Of a stretch of DNA of 64,000 nt, positions 21,428-32,078 are shown piece after piece. Both the position numbers and the translations under genes were made by a program. The notes beneath the pieces were generated by a model. It was not told the DNA's origin and ran no database searches. It saw only the letters and a list, made by a program, of their open reading frames with translations. This DNA comes from Beta vulgaris subsp. vulgaris (Eukaryota; Streptophyta; Magnoliopsida; Caryophyllales; Amaranthaceae): the NCBI RefSeq assembly GCF_026745355.1, contig NC_079206.1, positions 8,159,531 to 8,223,530 of the forward strand, in the 5' to 3' direction. Each line of letters begins with the position of its first letter. Position 1 is the first letter of the stretch.

Positions 21428-22333
21428 ATATTTATATATAAAAAATATATAGCGGAGTCTATTTTTTTCGTAAAGGAAACTTTTTTACTTTAAATTTTTG
21501 GAAAAAGGAGTATTTTTTTTTCATGTACATTTGGGAGATTATCATGTTTTGGATCTGTAGCATCTCATTTTCATGTATATAATGCTCCTTATATTCTCAA
21601 AAAGATCTTTTTTTTTGGCGCAAAGCTCTGTATGTAATATATATATACATATATATATTGATGAAAGAAAAAGTTTTCTTTTGATTTTGATTTCAAGTTT
21701 CTTTGCTCTTTCCTGTTCTATGTTCATAAGTTTAACAAATTCTAAAAAAATAAAATAAAAAAGTCATGGTTTAACAAATTCTAGTAAAGCAACTTCTCGT
21801 TAAATTTCTTTCTTGATGACTATTGCCTTTTAACTAAGTCATGGTTTATACTTTGTTTGACACCCTTTGTTTCTTAGTGTTTTCGAATGTATATTGGGGA
21901 ATGGGAAAAATGAATTGTTTGGAGGGCTTCCTAATCTAGCACCTGTAATATGGAGATATTTGCATATCGGAGTGGCATATTTTGTAGTTTGGGCCTTTGA
22001 GGAATATAGGAGGGTATTTGCCCAACTTATCATTAATGAACAAGCCCTGCTTCTATAAATAATACTATTAATTGTTAAAACTGTTTAGTTATGGTGTTAT
22101 GACAATAGTAACAACATCATAACACAAACAAAACTATCAGTTAAATTAACTCATGAAAAATTTACATTGTAGTATCAAATGTAAAAACATCATAACAAAA
22201 CTATCAAATGTAAAAACATAAAATTCATAATACTAAGTGCTATAGCAGACAACACAAGTACATCAACGATGTCTTACAAGTACATCACCGAAGGCTCACA
22301 AGTACATGAATACTGAAATTCTTGCAGCTCATT
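21428..22333. other. MULE interior without recognised gene
   Basis: AT-rich spacer with short TA runs (21640-21660) and a 22-bp-phased cluster at 22258/22280/22302, just past the end of the Ulp1-like gene. A 63-codon open stretch at 21867-22058 is not recognised. Confidence 0.5.
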
Positions 22334-24511
22334 TCATCTCCTTAACTTTCTTTAGCATAAGTTGTTTAACTACATTGGAGTCGTCCTTCAAGATCTCACA
22401 ACAATACTTGGCTCTCAAAGTTTTCAGAAAAAAAACCTAAAAATAAACAAATATTAATCAGCTTTAAAATCAAATATAACTAGAAAAAAACAACCTAAAA
22501 AAAATTTCTTACGTTGTTTTTAAAGTTAGTATCCCACGAAGAAGTCCCTTGCGCCATATACATTTCCATGTACCTCATTGCACACACACCACTATCGATA
22601 TCATCATTCTCATTTGATTTACATTGTAGTTTGATTAGTTTTAGGTCGAAGTTCAATACTTTTTCGGCTCTTGGATCACCGCTTGACTCCAAATAGTTAG
22701 AAAATGCCTTAGCCTACAAATGCACATTGTTAATGGTATTCATAAAAAAGAACAAAGTAGTTGAGATAAATATCAATAAATTACCAATATTGTTGCGTAG
22801 CCACCATAATTTTCATTCAATATTCCGGTAAGCATCCTTTGGTCAATAATATCAATCTTGGAATGCTTGAAATTGAAACATAAAACTACGTAACAACCCC
22901 TTTGAAGAATAGGACAAAAAACCTGCGATAAGATAAGAAGGTACGCTTTTAAGTCATAGCATTCAATCATCTTTGGAATAGGGGTAACAAATTAGTCGGG
23001 AAACATAAAATTTCAAATGTATGATAGGAATCAAAGAGGGGCTAATAAAAAGGGTGTTGAATGGGAGGAGTCTGGAGATGATTCTGGGTTGTAGGCACCA
23101 GCTGGAAGAGAGAAGAGGGAAAAGAGAATAATTAGCTTTACTAATTACTATGATTTCATGATGAGCCGATACTTAATGCCATGGTGCACATATTATTTAA
23201 GGAACCATTTTAATTCAAATGAATCTGAAATCTTGTATTATGAAACATTTGCATCATATAAAAAACCTATTCTAGTTTCGGACTTCAATGAAACTATTGG
23301 AATTTTATAATTACTGTCTACTGATTTCAAATATTTGTAAATTGAGAATGTTAGTGTGCTTAGGTGGTGTATTTTCATCACAGATGCACATACACAACTT
23401 TGTGGCTTTCAAGGGGAGAAAACCGGAACATCTCTGTCTTCTGTTTATTTCTGCACATACACATCCACATCCACATCCACATATGCAGTATTGCACATCC
23501 TTTTACACTTTAGTGTACATCTACATATTGAGTTTTGCAAAACCATTAGCAATTTGGTCCACATCCATGTATTGAGTACTCACATCCACTTAAGGTTTAC
23601 CCTAATGAAGAGAAGAATAAATTATTATTATTACTCCAAATAATGAAGAGACCGAGCCCTATGTAATTGCAAGCTCTTATTTGCAAATCGATTTTCAAAT
23701 TTTATCTTCTAAATCCATACCTTAATTTAGGTATTTCATGTAATAAAATCATCAAATTTACTTAAGCAAATGAATAGGATGTTGAGGGATAATCTTGGGG
23801 AGATGAATTGAAGAATGATTGACTAGATGTTGATAAACATGGACAAACCAGAATAGATAAAAGGTTCAAGATGAACCAAAAAAAAAAAGATGGTAAATAT
23901 AAGGTGTGCACTCCAAACTTGGAGATCTCCAGAAATCTAGGCACTCAAAAGGATTACAAGACATGAACAAAACTACAATTACCATTTGGAATTGGGAAAT
24001 ATCCAACATCACTCATGACTTATAAGTACATCACTAATGACATAAAAGCCTTGTAAAATGAAATTCATAAATCATACTCCAAGAAGATGCACCTACCGAA
24101 TTAATTGCCTGTAAACTCAAAATCGAACCTTAAAGAAAGATTTTTCTGTGGAACAACAAATGGTGCGTATGATTATAGAATTGGATAACTATATATATAT
24201 AACTAGCTGATCTGATTTTTTTTTAAGCTGGAAAGCATTAATGTGCTTTTAATGTGTGGAAAGCATGAAAAAAAGAAAAACTTGGGCTTTCTTGGACTAA
24301 AACTATTAATCTGAGCAGCTGGTTTGATTGTTAAATTAGATAGGTCTCCTGTGTTACAATGTTAGAAACGTGAAGAATTATGTGATTCTTTTACTACATT
24401 TTCTTGTATGTTGTGTAGGTTTCCATTTACTGTCTCAGTGTCTTGCCCACAGGAAGGACTGATTTTTTCTTTTTCCCCAGATGTTCTAATGGGCACGTAG
24501 ATATATAGCGA

Positions 24512-24964
24512 GGTTTATGAACAAGGTGGAAGTGAAGACGGCATTAGGGGTGGAGAATTCGACGGTTTGGGAGGAATGTAGCCGTGTAGTTGGCTCGATT
24601 TTACATGAAGATGTGATGAAGAGTGTGAAATACATGGTGGAATTGTTGGTGAGAGAGAGCAAAGTATTGTTATATCAGGGCCAAAGAGACCTCAGATGGG
24701 GTGGTTTCAGTTGAGGCTTGGATGAAAACATTGAAGTGGGAAGAAAATGACAAGTTTGAAGATGCTGAAATGAAAGTGTGGAAAGTGAAGGGGGAAGTCG
24801 TTGGTTATGTGCAGAAATGGACGAGTTTAACACATGTTGTAGTGTTGGGAGCAGGCCATTTTATCCCTACTGATCAGATTGTTCATTCTTAGCATTCTTA
24901 GGTCATGATTGAAGATTGGGTCCTGGAAAGAGGGGTTTTTGATCAAGAAGTTGATTTGGTCTAA
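24512..24964 (+). pseudogene. Captured serine carboxypeptidase-like fragment (C-terminal part)
   Basis: An exon preceded by AG reads MNKVEVKTALGVENSTVWEE, then VKYMVELLVRESKVLLYQGQ, the catalytic-Asp region (DLR.DGVVS), VEAWMKTLKW, YVQKWTSLTHVVVLGAGHF with the catalytic His, and EDWVLERGVFDQ to a stop. The best fit is the SCPL50-type S10 peptidase C-terminus. One base is missing after DLR (near 24695). A 9-base tandem duplication near 24885-24903 introduces stops. The catalytic Ser half is absent. It lies in an intron of the Ulp1-like gene on the opposite strand. Confidence 0.85.
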
Positions 24965-26773
24965 TGACTTAAAAGTACATCACTCATGACTTATAAGTAC
25001 ATCACTAATGACATAAAAGTACATTGTCGATTAAATCATAAACACAATAAACTCCCATATAGTCATAAATCATGACTTGATGATAAGTACATCATATTAG
25101 GCTAAAAATTAACTAATTACTTACAAGATCAACATCTGACATATCTCCATACTCGGAGCAGTTGAGCATGTTCAACAATCTCTTATGGAACTCAAGCTCA
25201 CATTGTAGCACCGGTTTTTTCCGTCTAAGAAGTTCTTCAGTCAAGTTAACCTATAGATTAAATATAATAATTATTAAATAATATGAAGACTTAGAACAAA
25301 AATTTAATCGATTAGAAACTTACACAAGCTGTAGGAGGGATAAAGAATCTCTTTGGGGACCCTAACCCACGTCCTGATTCCTTCCGATTTAAAAGCAATG
25401 ACCATATATCAATGATCCCGGTGTCCACATACTCTTCCAAAAGTGATGAGAAAAGATGTCGTTCACCTTGGAATCCTTTGTAATGATACAATACTTCACT
25501 GAAGAGACATGATTTTTTTTAAAAAAAAAAGAATGACAATGAATTGAAGTTTGTAATTTATAAATCAAGCAATAAATTAGACAAAAGAAGTAACATAATC
25601 ATCTTACTTTCTATCTCCATATGTCAGAACATATTTGCAGATTTGCTTCTCGATGATAGTCAACTTCTTCAACACGTCAACAACTCGATCATAGTATGGA
25701 GACCTAATTTGCAAAGGCAGGTTCTTTGGCTTCCTTAGAGGACGTTGTCTCTTATTTTCGAGTTTTCCCTCTAATTCCGTATCAAAATGCACAACTTTGT
25801 TCTTCCCCTTTTTGTTGCCTAGTCAACCTTGTAAAGCAACGACTATGGGTCTCTCGGTCTCAATCTCAGGTGCATCAAACTCAGGTGCATCAGTGGATGA
25901 AATTAGATTGATATCTTTAGTTTGAGGCGCATGAACAAACGGTGAAAGGTCAAGTCCAAGGTCAAAACTAGGAACATCCGGTTGTTGTTGTGGAGTAGCA
26001 CAAATCTCATAAGGAATGTTCAATTCCTTCATAGTTTCTTGTTGATTATGTGTTCCACAAGTCTCTTGATAAGCATTCACAAGAGCATCAACTGCTTCCA
26101 GAACTCCAGGTTGATCAAAGAAAGCATCATACTCGTCTGAATTTGACTTCTCATTAAGATTAGAAACGGAAGGCTCTACTTCCGGTTGAGCTTGTTGCTT
26201 CTCTGAGAATTTAGTGAACATATCAACCGCTGTGCTTTGTATTTTCTTTATACATTCACTACCCGGGTATTGTTTTTGAACCAAGGAGAGAACTTGCCCA
26301 AATTGAATAAAGTTTGTAGCTAAATTCTTTGTCACACATGAAAGGGTATCAATCAAATCCTGTAATATCAATTCATAGCTTATGTAAATTGTGGAACAAA
26401 GAAGTGGAGGATACTATTAAAGCGAAAAAGTGAACATAGGAACATTTTGAAACAAGGAATAAAGAATAATAGTAAGAATGACTTCATGAAAAAGAATGAT
26501 TCAAAATACATAAACTTTGTATAATAATTTTAACCCTAGAAAAGTTTTTTTCTTTCTTAGTGGTAGCCTTAGTCAATTAGCTCAAGCATTTGGGTGGATT
26601 TTAATATTACACAATGAATCATAATAATTAGCATTTGTATAATAAGAATCATACTCCACAAAGGAGCTGTATGCTATTACTTGGAAGCTCTTAACAGCTC
26701 CTTTGTGGAGTATGGTGTTTTTTTTCCTTGTTTCTTTTCTTGTAAATCTAATGAATCAATGCTGAATTTGCAG

Positions 26774-26960
26774 CTGTTCAAGTTCATGCCGAAACATCAC
26801 AGAAGAAATATTTTTCACCAATAACATACAGAATAAAGGCAGTACGAGCATTTTTTACCCTTCAAATTCTTTGGCCCTCTTTTTCAGAGGCTTCTGTCAG
26901 AGACGATTACATTAAAGTTCACAAATTACTTTTTTCGTGTTTCCGAGTTCAAATTAACAC
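26774..26960 (+). other. Exon-like open stretch, unrecognised
   Basis: Preceded by TTTGCAG, it reads AVQVHAETSQKKYF..., then RIKAVRAFFTLQILWPSFSE and so on, with normal codon composition for about 60 codons. It lies in an intron of the Ulp1-like gene, on the opposite strand. It could be another captured exon. I do not recognise the family. Confidence 0.3.
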
Positions 26961-28834
26961 AAACACATGATAGTTGAACTTTAAGTAGACCTTAGTAGGC
27001 TTTTCTAAGGTCAAGTTACTAAATTAATTTATTACTGATGTACATATGAGAATCTAAAAGCAATTATCAAACATAACCAAGCTAGCTAGAGTCCAAAGAA
27101 ATCTTACACTTTCTAGACAAGCACATAATTAAATGAGAATTGACAAAGAAACTAAGGAATGTGAGGTGTACCTCTGTAGATTTTTGTGATGAATCTCCTT
27201 GATCATTTGTTGTAGAATGGACTGGTACAAGATCATTAATAATTGTGTCGGCATCACTTTTGATTCGTATAGGAGGCAAAATCCTTCCAAACCCAAATTT
27301 CCGGCTTTTATCTCTGCCTTACATCTTTCTTCTATAGCCTTAGCCTTCCAACAACATATAATCGGAGCCTTCCTTTCAATTTGTGATCCTATAAATTCCA
27401 CCCTATCCAAGTAGAATAACTATTGAACAATAAAAATGAATTAGTAATGACAAAAACACAAAAATAATATATATGCGTATCATAAAATAACACGTACATC
27501 AGATTTCTACAATATGTACATCAGATTTCTACAATATGTACATCATATTTCTACTACATATACATCACCAATACCACTTATTTCAAATATATATATACAC
27601 CTTCTATGTACACCTTATTTGTAAAAAGAATGAAGCAAACAAATATCAACATGATACCTTGAAAACATGATCTAAAAGCGTATTTTATTAATTATACAAT
27701 AGAGTATATGAAAGTGTCATATACCGTGAGAAATAATAGAGATCCCGTGAAAAAACCACATGGATTTTTCTTCCAAATCAAGATTGCATCGATTAAACAA
27801 TCAATTGTATATTGACACCAATCCATCCGACTTATTTCACTTGTGTCATGAGTGAAAACAAAATCTTGTAAGTGCAAATTGATTCTTTGCCCATGCAAAC
27901 ACGAGGAAACAACAAAAACAACAAAACTTCTCTTGAAATCATCTCGGCCCCCAAAGTAAGAATCCTCTCCGGCATTTTTGTAGTTTTAGGGCATCCTTTC
28001 TCCAAACCCCATATACTCCTCCATTGTTCGAAAAGAATACGGAATTCGTCATTGTCATCATCCTTCATTGCTTCCTTCACAACCTTAGGACCCATAGGAA
28101 GGCCAAGAGTCACTTGGACATCTTCTCGATCTATCGTGATCTTCCCATCTCGTACATATAATGTACGACTATATGGGTCAAAGTTCTCAATAAGCCAAAG
28201 ACTTAGCTTATTGTTTAGAGCCCCAAAGCCCAACTCAAGAAAAACACCGAACCCGATATCTTTTACCGCTTGTCTTTGTTCAGAACTCATATTTTCAATC
28301 ATAGAGTGAAGTCCGGATGGAGACATACGACTTCCAAACTTACGGACAGAATTTTTTCTTTCAACTTCCTCCATTGAAATATGATGTACAAAACCAAACC
28401 TGGTGAAAATCATATAAACAAATTATATAAACTCATAACCGTTGTAACAACAACTGAAATATAAAGCAAGGAATGAATTATGCGAAATTTCACTTGGTAC
28501 AAATCATGTAGTGACTAGGCAATTTCAGAATAGAGAAACACAGAAAAAAAAGTCACAATTGCACAATCCAATTAAGAAACATCGTACGTGCTTCAGTTTT
28601 TTAAGAAACATCAATCACCCGTCTAATTATGCGATTTCACAAATTCGTTCTCCCTAATTGCACTTGGGATATTCAAGTCTAAAAGAATTACTTTCACCCC
28701 ACCTAATAAAGACCACTAGAGGAATCTCAATTCTACTAACTTAAATTTTTTTCTTTTTTTGAGAGGAATACCACTAACTATTAACTAACATACTCTCAAG
28801 AGCATTTGATTGAAACCTTTATATTACATGTTGA

Positions 28835-29077
28835 TTACAGCTCAAGTTTATTTGAGGAGTTTTCACTTTTCAGAAGGGATTCATCTTTCTTAGATGCAGT
28901 GTACAATTCCCGTTGTACTTCCCTCTCCAAGTGTGCTCGTACTTCCTTCTTCATTTTTAACATGGCTAGTCTTTGTGCAATAGCTCCGACGAGAAGAAAG
29001 AAGAAAGCATAAATAAACTGTCCTGGCAGAACCCAAGGGTCTCTGATAGTTGAGCCTTTTTTTCCTGTGTCTGAATC
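28835..29077 (-). CDS. Terminal exon of an unrecognised membrane protein, captured
   Basis: Minus-strand terminal exon of exactly 81 codons, with an AG acceptor (ATAG/GATTCAG) and a TAA stop, with no frame break. It reads DPWVLPGQFIYAFFFLLVGA, one hydrophobic segment of about 17 residues. A charged helix follows (MLKMKKEVRAHLEREVQREL) and a Ser/Lys-rich tail. The topology suggests a small single-pass organelle or ER membrane protein. I do not recognise it. The upstream exons are not in the window, so on its own it is probably a captured fragment of the MULE. Confidence 0.5.
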   Translation of the reverse strand, partial: DSDTGKKGSTIRDPWVLPGQFIYAFFFLLVGAIAQRLAMLKMKKEVRAHLEREVQRELYTASKKDESLLKSENSSNKLEL

Positions 29078-29393
29078 CTATGTTACTTGGACTCGACTAT
29101 TCTTGTCAGGTACATTTAATTGTGTTATACTGCTTTTGGGGCTACAATCCAGCCAGTTGACAGCAATCTATATAGAAGCGGTGCTAGTCCTTTTTCCCTT
29201 AACATACAACTTTCGCAGTTTCATCAGTTAAAACAGCGCTCTCACGAGCTATATAATATTAAACAAGGTTGGCCTTCTTCTTTCTCATTGTAACAAGATC
29301 ACAATTTTTAATCAGCTAAGCTTCATACCTGACCTTTCTAGTTGGTAATCTGTTCTATTACTTTCTTTTTGGTGTTTCCGTTGTGATTTTCAG

Positions 29394-29568
29394 CTAAAAT
29401 CTCGAACACTAAAGCTCTGCCAAGGCCTGAAGACTTCTCAAAGGCTATATACATGTTTGATATAGGACAAAATGACATTGATCTTCTGTTGAAATCAATG
29501 ACAGAAACACAAGCGCGTGAATCTCTTCCTGACTTAATCAATTACTTAGCTTTAATTTGGCCATCAAG
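29394..29568 (+). pseudogene. Captured GDSL esterase/lipase internal exon
   Basis: A 175-bp exon with perfect splice borders (TTTTCAG before, GTAACT after). It reads LPRPEDFSKAIYMFDIGQND, which contains the conserved block III (GQND), then QARESLPDLINYLA. This is an internal exon of a plant GDSL/SGNH lipase of the ENOD8-like type. The Ser block (GDS) and the catalytic D-x-x-H exon are absent. It is another host fragment in the right part of the MULE. Confidence 0.82.
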
Positions 29569-30579
29569 GTAACTGCAACACAATCGGGGTTGTCCTAATT
29601 TATATCCGATGTATCTCCATTTTATAGTTGCAATATTTTTGGTCATTTTCGAGAAATTAAAGGATGTTTAGTGATATTCTGAGAAAGATAGGGAGAGTTC
29701 TTGGGAAGCTACTAGCGCAAAAATTAACAAAGACTAATACTATTCTGTATACATCATGAATTGCCTAAAAAAACATCACAAGTTCACTACAAGTACATCA
29801 AAATGAAATAACTACAAATTTCAAAAGAGACAATGTAATCAAACTTACAATTCTCAATTGCAAAAGTCAGACCAATTCATCAAAATCCTCCCACTTATTC
29901 CAGCATCAATAACAACTGTATTTCACACCAAACACACAAGAATTTCAAAATGTATAGAGATAAATGATGCAGAAAGAAAAAAAAAACATAAGATGAAAAT
30001 AAATAAGGCAAAATGAGAATGACATTTTCCATAGCTTAATTTCAAAGTAACAACATCAAATTATCAAATTGAATCATAAAATCCGAGATATAACTGAAAA
30101 ATAGAGCAAAAAAAATATCCGAAAAATACAAGAATGAAATAAAACGAAACATTACAAGAAAATAGGCAAAATGAGATGACATTTTCCATAACTTAATTTC
30201 AAAGTCATCAAATTATGAAATTGAAACCCTATAATTCCAGATGTAACTGAAAAATGGAGCAAAAAAATCTGAAAAATTTACCACTTTAAATCATTTTCGA
30301 GCTTCAATGGAGAATTTGGAATCTTGTTCGAGCTTTAATTGAGGATAAATTGCTAGTTTTGGATGTTGTTGAAGCTTCAACAATGGACGAAAATGGAGAT
30401 CTTCAATGGGGTTGCACGAAGAAGATACACGTAATTTTTTGAAAGTTCGGTGGTTTTTTTTTTTGGGGATTAATGAGCTACAGTACAGTAGGTCGGTTGT
30501 TGTTTTTGGGGATTAGTAAGCTATAGTAGTGTTAATGAGCTACAGTACAGCCGTTAGATGAGAGGGATCTAAGGGCAAG
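29569..30579. other. Subterminal noncoding part of the MULE, right side
   Basis: AT-rich. Two related stretches around 'aatgagatgacattttcc' lie at about 30010 and 30165. The last phased cluster is at 29749-29800. 'agctacagtacag' appears twice near the right end (30476 and 30538). No gene seen. Confidence 0.55.
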
Positions 30580-30640
30580 GATTTATTCTCATATAACTAA
30601 GTATTCTCACATAACCATGTTATTCTCACATGAGCCCAAA

Positions 30641-30643
<3 letters not shown>
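30580..30643 (-). repeat. Right terminal inverted repeat of the giant MULE
   Basis: On the minus strand it begins agatttggg, then has three (A/G)TGAGAAT-type modules at 18-19-bp spacing, pairing with the left end at 13795-13856. A TA array follows immediately. Confidence 0.75.
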
Positions 30644-30677
<34 letters not shown>

Positions 30678-30714
30678 GTATATATATATTATTTATATAT
30701 ATATGTATATGTAT

Positions 30715-30765
<51 letters not shown>

Positions 30766-30831
30766 TGTATATGTATGTATATATATATATGTATATGTAT
30801 ATACATATACATATATATATATATATATATA
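30644..30831. repeat. TA/TG microsatellite (array 2)
   Basis: About 190 bp of (TA)n with TG and TAC interruptions between the right end of the giant MULE and the foldback-like element. Tyr/Ile-rich open frames here are only the repeat. Confidence 0.98.
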
Positions 30832-31732
30832 TGAGAACGTATTGTGTCGGACTCGTCCGACCATAATCTTGGTCGGACGACTTTCAGGTGGTTCCAATTT
30901 TTTTTCAGGTAGTCTTCATTTTGTTTTCAGTTAGTCTTCTTTGTTTTTCAGTTGGTTTTTGTGCTTCAGTTAAACTTACTTGGGTTTCAGTTGGTCTTTA
31001 TTCTTTTTCAGGTAGTCTACATTTTTCTTCAGGTAGTCTTCATTTTGTTTCAGTTAGTCTATTATTTCTTTCAGTTGGCCCATTATTTCTTTCAGTTGGT
31101 CCAACTGAAAGAAAAGAAAGTCCAACTGAAAGAAAAGAAAGTCCAATTGAAAGAAAAGAAAGTCTAACTGAAAGAAAAGAAAGTCCAACTGAAAGAAAAT
31201 AAAGTCCAACTGAAAGAAAAGAAAGTCTAACTGAAAGAAAACAAAGTCCAACTGAAAGAAAACGAAGTCCAACTGAAAGAAAACAAAGTCCAACTGAAAG
31301 AAAACAAAATCCAACTGAAAAGAAAACAAAACACTAATCAAACATAGTTTCTGGTATTATTGAATTTGAAACCTGAAGAAGAAGCGATGACATAGACGTT
31401 GACAAAACACTGAAATATAGTTTCTCTTTCTCTTCTTGCTTCATTTTTCCCTCTCTTTCTCACTCTCTCTGTCTCTCTTTCCAGGTGTTCACTCAATTTT
31501 TGAAGTACACTGTACAAGTGCCGCAGATTGATGAATTCATCAACTGGTGGCCTTTGAAAGCGTTCGCGGGAGACTGGGACTTGCTTCTTCTGTGCTTCTC
31601 TTTTTTCTTCAACATGATCTTTTTTTTTATTCACTCATCCTCTTTCTTTGTTCTGATTTGTTTGTTGTTGCAGTCGCAGAGTCGCAGAGATACGTTGTTG
31701 ATGTCGTCGTCAACTTGCCGTCCGACGAAAAG
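30832..31732. mobile_element. Foldback-like element bounded by TA arrays
   Basis: A 901-bp unit with TA arrays on both sides. The left half (about 30885-31099) carries some eleven degenerate 'ttcagttggtc' units. The right half (31101-31330) carries the inverted version in 21-bp units (gtccaactgaaagaaaagaa plus one). The two arms meet in an almost perfect palindrome centred at 31100. The outer ends are poorly matched (gtgtcggactcg left; rc of ccgtccgacgaa right share GTCGGAC). Long arms made of short tandem units are typical of foldback transposons. No transposase is present, and apparent proteins across it are translated repeat. Confidence 0.6.
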
Positions 31733-31750
31733 TATATATATATATATATA

Positions 31751-31796
<46 letters not shown>
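31733..31796. repeat. TA microsatellite (array 3)
   Basis: A roughly 64-bp (TA)n run between the foldback-like element and the MITE. Confidence 0.98.
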
Positions 31797-31797
<1 letters not shown>

Positions 31798-32078
31798 GGC
31801 AAGATCACATGAGAATGCTCCTTACATGAGAAATGAGAATGAATCTCAACCACACGATTGGTTTAGAATTACAACACTTATTCATTAGAGTTATATCCCT
31901 CTAAAAAATTTTGAATTCAAAAAAAAAATTGTTTTTTTTGAATTTTGAAAATTCAAATATTTTGTTTTTGGAGTTACATCACTTTTTCATTAGAGTTACA
32001 TCACTTATTCATAAGAGTTATAGTGTGTAAAATTCATTCTCATTTCTCATATAAGTATGCATTCTCATATGAACTCAC

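Larger units (their letters stand above)
22334..28373 (-). pseudogene. Ulp1-like (peptidase C48-type) MULE gene, broken
   Basis: Minus-strand gene with eight inferred exons bounded by AG/GT: 27725-28373, 27172-27419, 25608-26357, 25324-25498, 25125-25250, 22785-22922, 22513-22713, 22334-22436. Exon 1 has the plant N-terminal pattern seen in these genes (VKDIGFGVFLELG, DREDVQVTLGLPMGP, then DWCQYTIDCLIDAI). A Gln/Ser/acid-rich linker follows. The last exons match the C48 fold (GCYVVLCFNFKHSKIDIID, DIDSGVCAMRYMEMYMAQG), which in true SUMO proteases supplies His, Asp and Cys. Here the usual H-W is C-Y and the usual D-C-G is D-S-G, so activity is doubtful. Frames break near 27880 and 27230, and an in-frame TGA lies at 25823. 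The 2.2-kb intron 5 contains a serine-carboxypeptidase piece. Ulp1-like cargo is known in plant MULEs (Kaonashi). Confidence 0.78.
14449..29800 (+). repeat. Dispersed clusters of a 22-bp-phased GTACATCA motif
   Basis: An octamer gtacatca (or a one-base variant) recurs about 30 times, always on the plus strand, in clusters with exactly 22-bp spacing. Clusters: 14449/71/93; 15646/68/90; 16604/26; 19435/57/79/501; 20192/214/236; 22258/280/302; 24004/026; 24975/997/25019; 27494/516/538/560; 29749/771/793. Singles are at 16711 and 25087. The clusters lie between genes and in introns of the MULE. A typical unit is gtacatcactaatgacata plus three more bases. The function is unknown. Confidence 0.85.
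13795..30643. mobile_element. Giant Mutator-like element (Pack-MULE type)
   Basis: A 16.8-kb unit bounded by degenerate terminal inverted repeats. Each end carries three TGAGAAT modules at about 18-bp spacing (left at 13810, 13828 and 13846; right, inverted, at 30585, 30603 and 30622). Both ends abut TA arrays. Inside lie a FAR1-type MULE transposase (+), an Ulp1-like protease gene (-), and pieces of unrelated host genes with introns retained. This combination is known from plant MULEs: Ulp1-carrying types such as the Kaonashi group, and Pack-MULEs. The target duplication cannot be read because the target is (TA)n. All genes inside are broken. The extent is inferred from the paired ends. Confidence 0.75.

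Noticed and set aside
14449..29800. A CRISPR-like array, because of regularly spaced repeats
   Set aside because: The repeat core is only 8 bp, clusters have 2-4 units scattered over 15 kb, spacers are similar to each other, and the genome is a plant nuclear one.
30607..30934. Tyr/Ile-rich open frames on both strands
   Set aside because: Direct translation of TA/TG microsatellite.
30888..31341. Repetitive 'protein' with FxQLDF or TERKES units
   Set aside because: Translation of the 21-bp units of the foldback-like element; open on both strands for the same reason.
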